This document shows positions 6,146 through 7,263 of a stretch of 7,263 bases of DNA, piece after piece (within the stretch, counting starts at the first letter, position 1; every line of letters begins with the position of its first letter). The DNA comes from Bacillota bacterium (GTDB lineage Bacteria; Bacillota; Desulfotomaculia; Desulfotomaculales; Desulfallaceae): NCBI GenBank assembly GCA_009781965.1, contig WQUS01000072.1:1-7263 (forward strand). Direction: 5' to 3'. The position numbers and the translations under genes were made by a program. The notes beneath the pieces were generated by a model that saw only the letters and a list, made by a program, of their open reading frames with translations, had not been told where the DNA came from and searched no databases.

Positions 6146-7183
6146 TTATTTAATGATGGCGTCAAGTATTTTTTGCAGCCGGTTTTTCTGCCGTTCCTCC
6201 GGAGGGCTATAGCGGACTGTTTCCGCCGCCCGGACAGTGAATTCATTGTTTACGGCGCAGTCGAATTGTACCGGCGCCGGCAGCTGCCCGGCTGTTTCCA
6301 TGGCTTGGGTCAGGGCGGCAAAGGTTGTTTGGTCCAGCTCCGGTTTGGGCTGCCACATACCCATAGCGCTGTACTTAGCATACAAAGCTTCCAGCAGCGG
6401 CTGCTCTTTTGCGCCTGCCAGGCTGCGTACCGTTGGCAAGGCGAGTTGCGGTTCTTTGCTCAGGTACAATTGGGCTTGGTAGATGCAGTTAATGAACTTT
6501 TGCACCGCCTCCGGGTGCTTGGCTATGGCGGTCCGGGATACCGCGCAAAGCACGGCGGGGAAGGTTTTGTCGCCAGTTCCTACCGCGGTGGCGATGTATC
6601 CCATACCGTCCCGTTCGGCGGTCAGGGCTTGGACGCCGGACAGCTGAATATAGTCGCCGCTGCCGGCTTTAAAGGTTCCCAGCCGCAAGTCCGGCGGGAT
6701 GCGGTGATAGAGGATGACGTTGTGAAAGGGAGCCAAGCCGTTGGCCCGCAATTGTTTATCCAGAGCCAGAGCTGGTCCGCTTTCCGGCGGGTAGCTGATG
6801 ATTTTCTTGCCCCTGAGGCTGCTCCAGGTAAAAGGTTTTTTGTCTCTGGCCAGCAGAAAAGTGCCTTCATAGTCGGCAACGGTGGCTGCGATAACCGGCC
6901 CGGCCGGTTGGCGCGCCTGTTCGTAGAGATAGGCCGCCGGGTCGAGCAGGGTCACGTCGGCGCTGTCGCTTCCGGTGGTCAGCCGCACCCGAACGCCCTG
7001 GTCTGCAAAATAGCCTTGCTGCAGCGCCAGGTATAAGGGCAAGTGCAGCAGTGATTTTTCATCTTCCGCTACGGTAAGGGTGATGATTTTTCTTTCTTTC
7101 AGCCCTTTGCCGAGCGGCAGGGCTATGGCCGAGATTATGACCGTTATGACAACCAGCGTCAAAAACAGTTTGCCTTTGGACAC
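6146..7183 (-). CDS. NMT1/THI5-like (SsuA-type) ABC transporter substrate-binding protein
   Basis: The 345-residue product begins with a short basic end and a hydrophobic segment (about 6-24) containing Ala-Ile-Ala at 19-21, so it is either secreted and cleaved there or stays anchored. No lipobox Cys is present, unusual for a binding protein in a Gram-positive-type cell but normal if there is an outer membrane. PLYLALQQGYFADQGVRVRL (49-68) is the hallmark of the NMT1/THI5/SsuA family, which binds small ligands such as pyrimidines, sulfonates or nitrate. The ligand cannot be read from the sequence. Start GTG 7183 is preferred because GGAGGT lies 7 bases upstream; the frame extends to another GTG at 7192, but that overlaps the ribosome site. 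Permease and ATPase genes are not in the window and could lie past the right edge. It converges on the aor operon, so co-function is unlikely. Confidence 0.85.
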   Translation of the reverse strand: MSKGKLFLTLVVITVIISAIALPLGKGLKERKIITLTVAEDEKSLLHLPLYLALQQGYFADQGVRVRLTTGSDSADVTLLDPAAYLYEQARQPAGPVIAATVADYEGTFLLARDKKPFTWSSLRGKKIISYPPESGPALALDKQLRANGLAPFHNVILYHRIPPDLRLGTFKAGSGDYIQLSGVQALTAERDGMGYIATAVGTGDKTFPAVLCAVSRTAIAKHPEAVQKFINCIYQAQLYLSKEPQLALPTVRSLAGAKEQPLLEALYAKYSAMGMWQPKPELDQTTFAALTQAMETAGQLPAPVQFDCAVNNEFTVRAAETVRYSPPEERQKNRLQKILDAIIK

Positions 7184-7190
7184 TACAACC

Positions 7191-7196
7191 ACCTCC
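7191..7196 (-). promoter_or_regulatory. Ribosome binding site that decides the start of the binding-protein gene
   Basis: On the minus strand GGAGGT is followed after 7 bases by GTG at 7183. The earlier in-frame GTG at 7192 overlaps the site itself, so the protein is three residues shorter than the longest open frame. Confidence 0.75.
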
Positions 7197-7236
7197 GGGA
7201 AGCAAAGATCATAATAAAAAGTATGGCCGGGGACCG

Positions 7237-7254
7237 TTTTTCATGCCTGAAAAA
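7237..7254. repeat. Short inverted repeat near the right edge
   Basis: TTTTTCA and TGAAAAA form perfect 7-base arms around TGCC, about 54 bases before the start of the binding-protein gene. It could be an operator or a coincidental A/T-rich palindrome; no promoter hexamers could be tied to it. Confidence 0.25.
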
Positions 7255-7263
7255 ACCATTAAA

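Larger units (their letters stand above)
7183..7263 (-). other. Possible C-terminal tail of an upstream minus-strand gene, or leader
   Basis: One minus-strand frame is open from the right edge for 26 codons and stops with TAG whose last base is the first base of the GTG start at 7183. Such a stop-start overlap is typical of coupled genes in an operon. A second frame is also open from the edge and stops with TGA at 7209-7211. Too little sequence is present to choose between them or to name a family. On the plus strand an ATG at 7243 begins seven codons to the edge, without a clear ribosome site. Confidence 0.25.

Noticed and set aside
6173..7036. Open plus-strand frame of 287 codons
   Set aside because: It is antisense to the substrate-binding protein and lacks any recognisable domain; the minus-strand gene has the family signature and a clear ribosome site.
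1..7263. CRISPR array, tRNA/rRNA genes, insertion sequences or phage attachment sites
   Set aside because: No regularly spaced repeats, RNA gene motifs, transposase coding or terminal inverted repeats were seen on either strand.

Overview
The window looks like chromosomal DNA of an anaerobic bacterium, most likely a Firmicutes-type lineage such as the Clostridia or Negativicutes. This is inferred from strong GGAGG-type ribosome binding sites, a base composition near half G+C by eye, and a tungsten-type aldehyde:ferredoxin oxidoreductase. No rRNA, tRNA or other taxonomic marker is present, so the placement is tentative.

Layout from left to right. Positions 1-1472 (minus) hold the N-terminal 490 residues of a large repeat-type surface protein ending, within the window, in a DUF11-like module; the gene continues past the left edge. 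A short intergenic stretch (1473-1700) follows, with a strong bidirectional-looking terminator and a small symmetric element. Positions 1701-2480 (minus) encode an E1-like activating enzyme of the HesA/MoeB/ThiF family. It diverges, across a roughly 300-base regulatory gap, from a plus-strand operon of three genes: a zinc alcohol dehydrogenase (2798-3889), aldehyde:ferredoxin oxidoreductase (3944-5788) and a MoaD/ThiS-like ubiquitin-fold protein ending in Gly-Gly (5792-6073). A convergent minus-strand gene (6146-7183) encodes an exported or membrane-anchored NMT1/THI5-like substrate-binding protein, and the last 80 bases may hold the tail of the gene upstream of it.

The coherent unit is 1701-6073. 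The dehydrogenase interconverts an alcohol and an aldehyde with NAD(H). The oxidoreductase interconverts the aldehyde and a carboxylate with ferredoxin on a tungstopterin site. The adjacent MoaD-like protein and E1-like enzyme form a plausible dedicated adenylation/sulfur-carrier pair for making that oxidoreductase's pterin cofactor, or possibly for protein modification. Similar AOR neighbourhoods are known, so this is a recognisable rather than wholly new system. Its points of interest are the divergent E1 gene, an E1 that lacks the usual zinc and active-site cysteines, and the bundled alcohol dehydrogenase. The flanking surface-protein and binding-protein genes appear unrelated to it.
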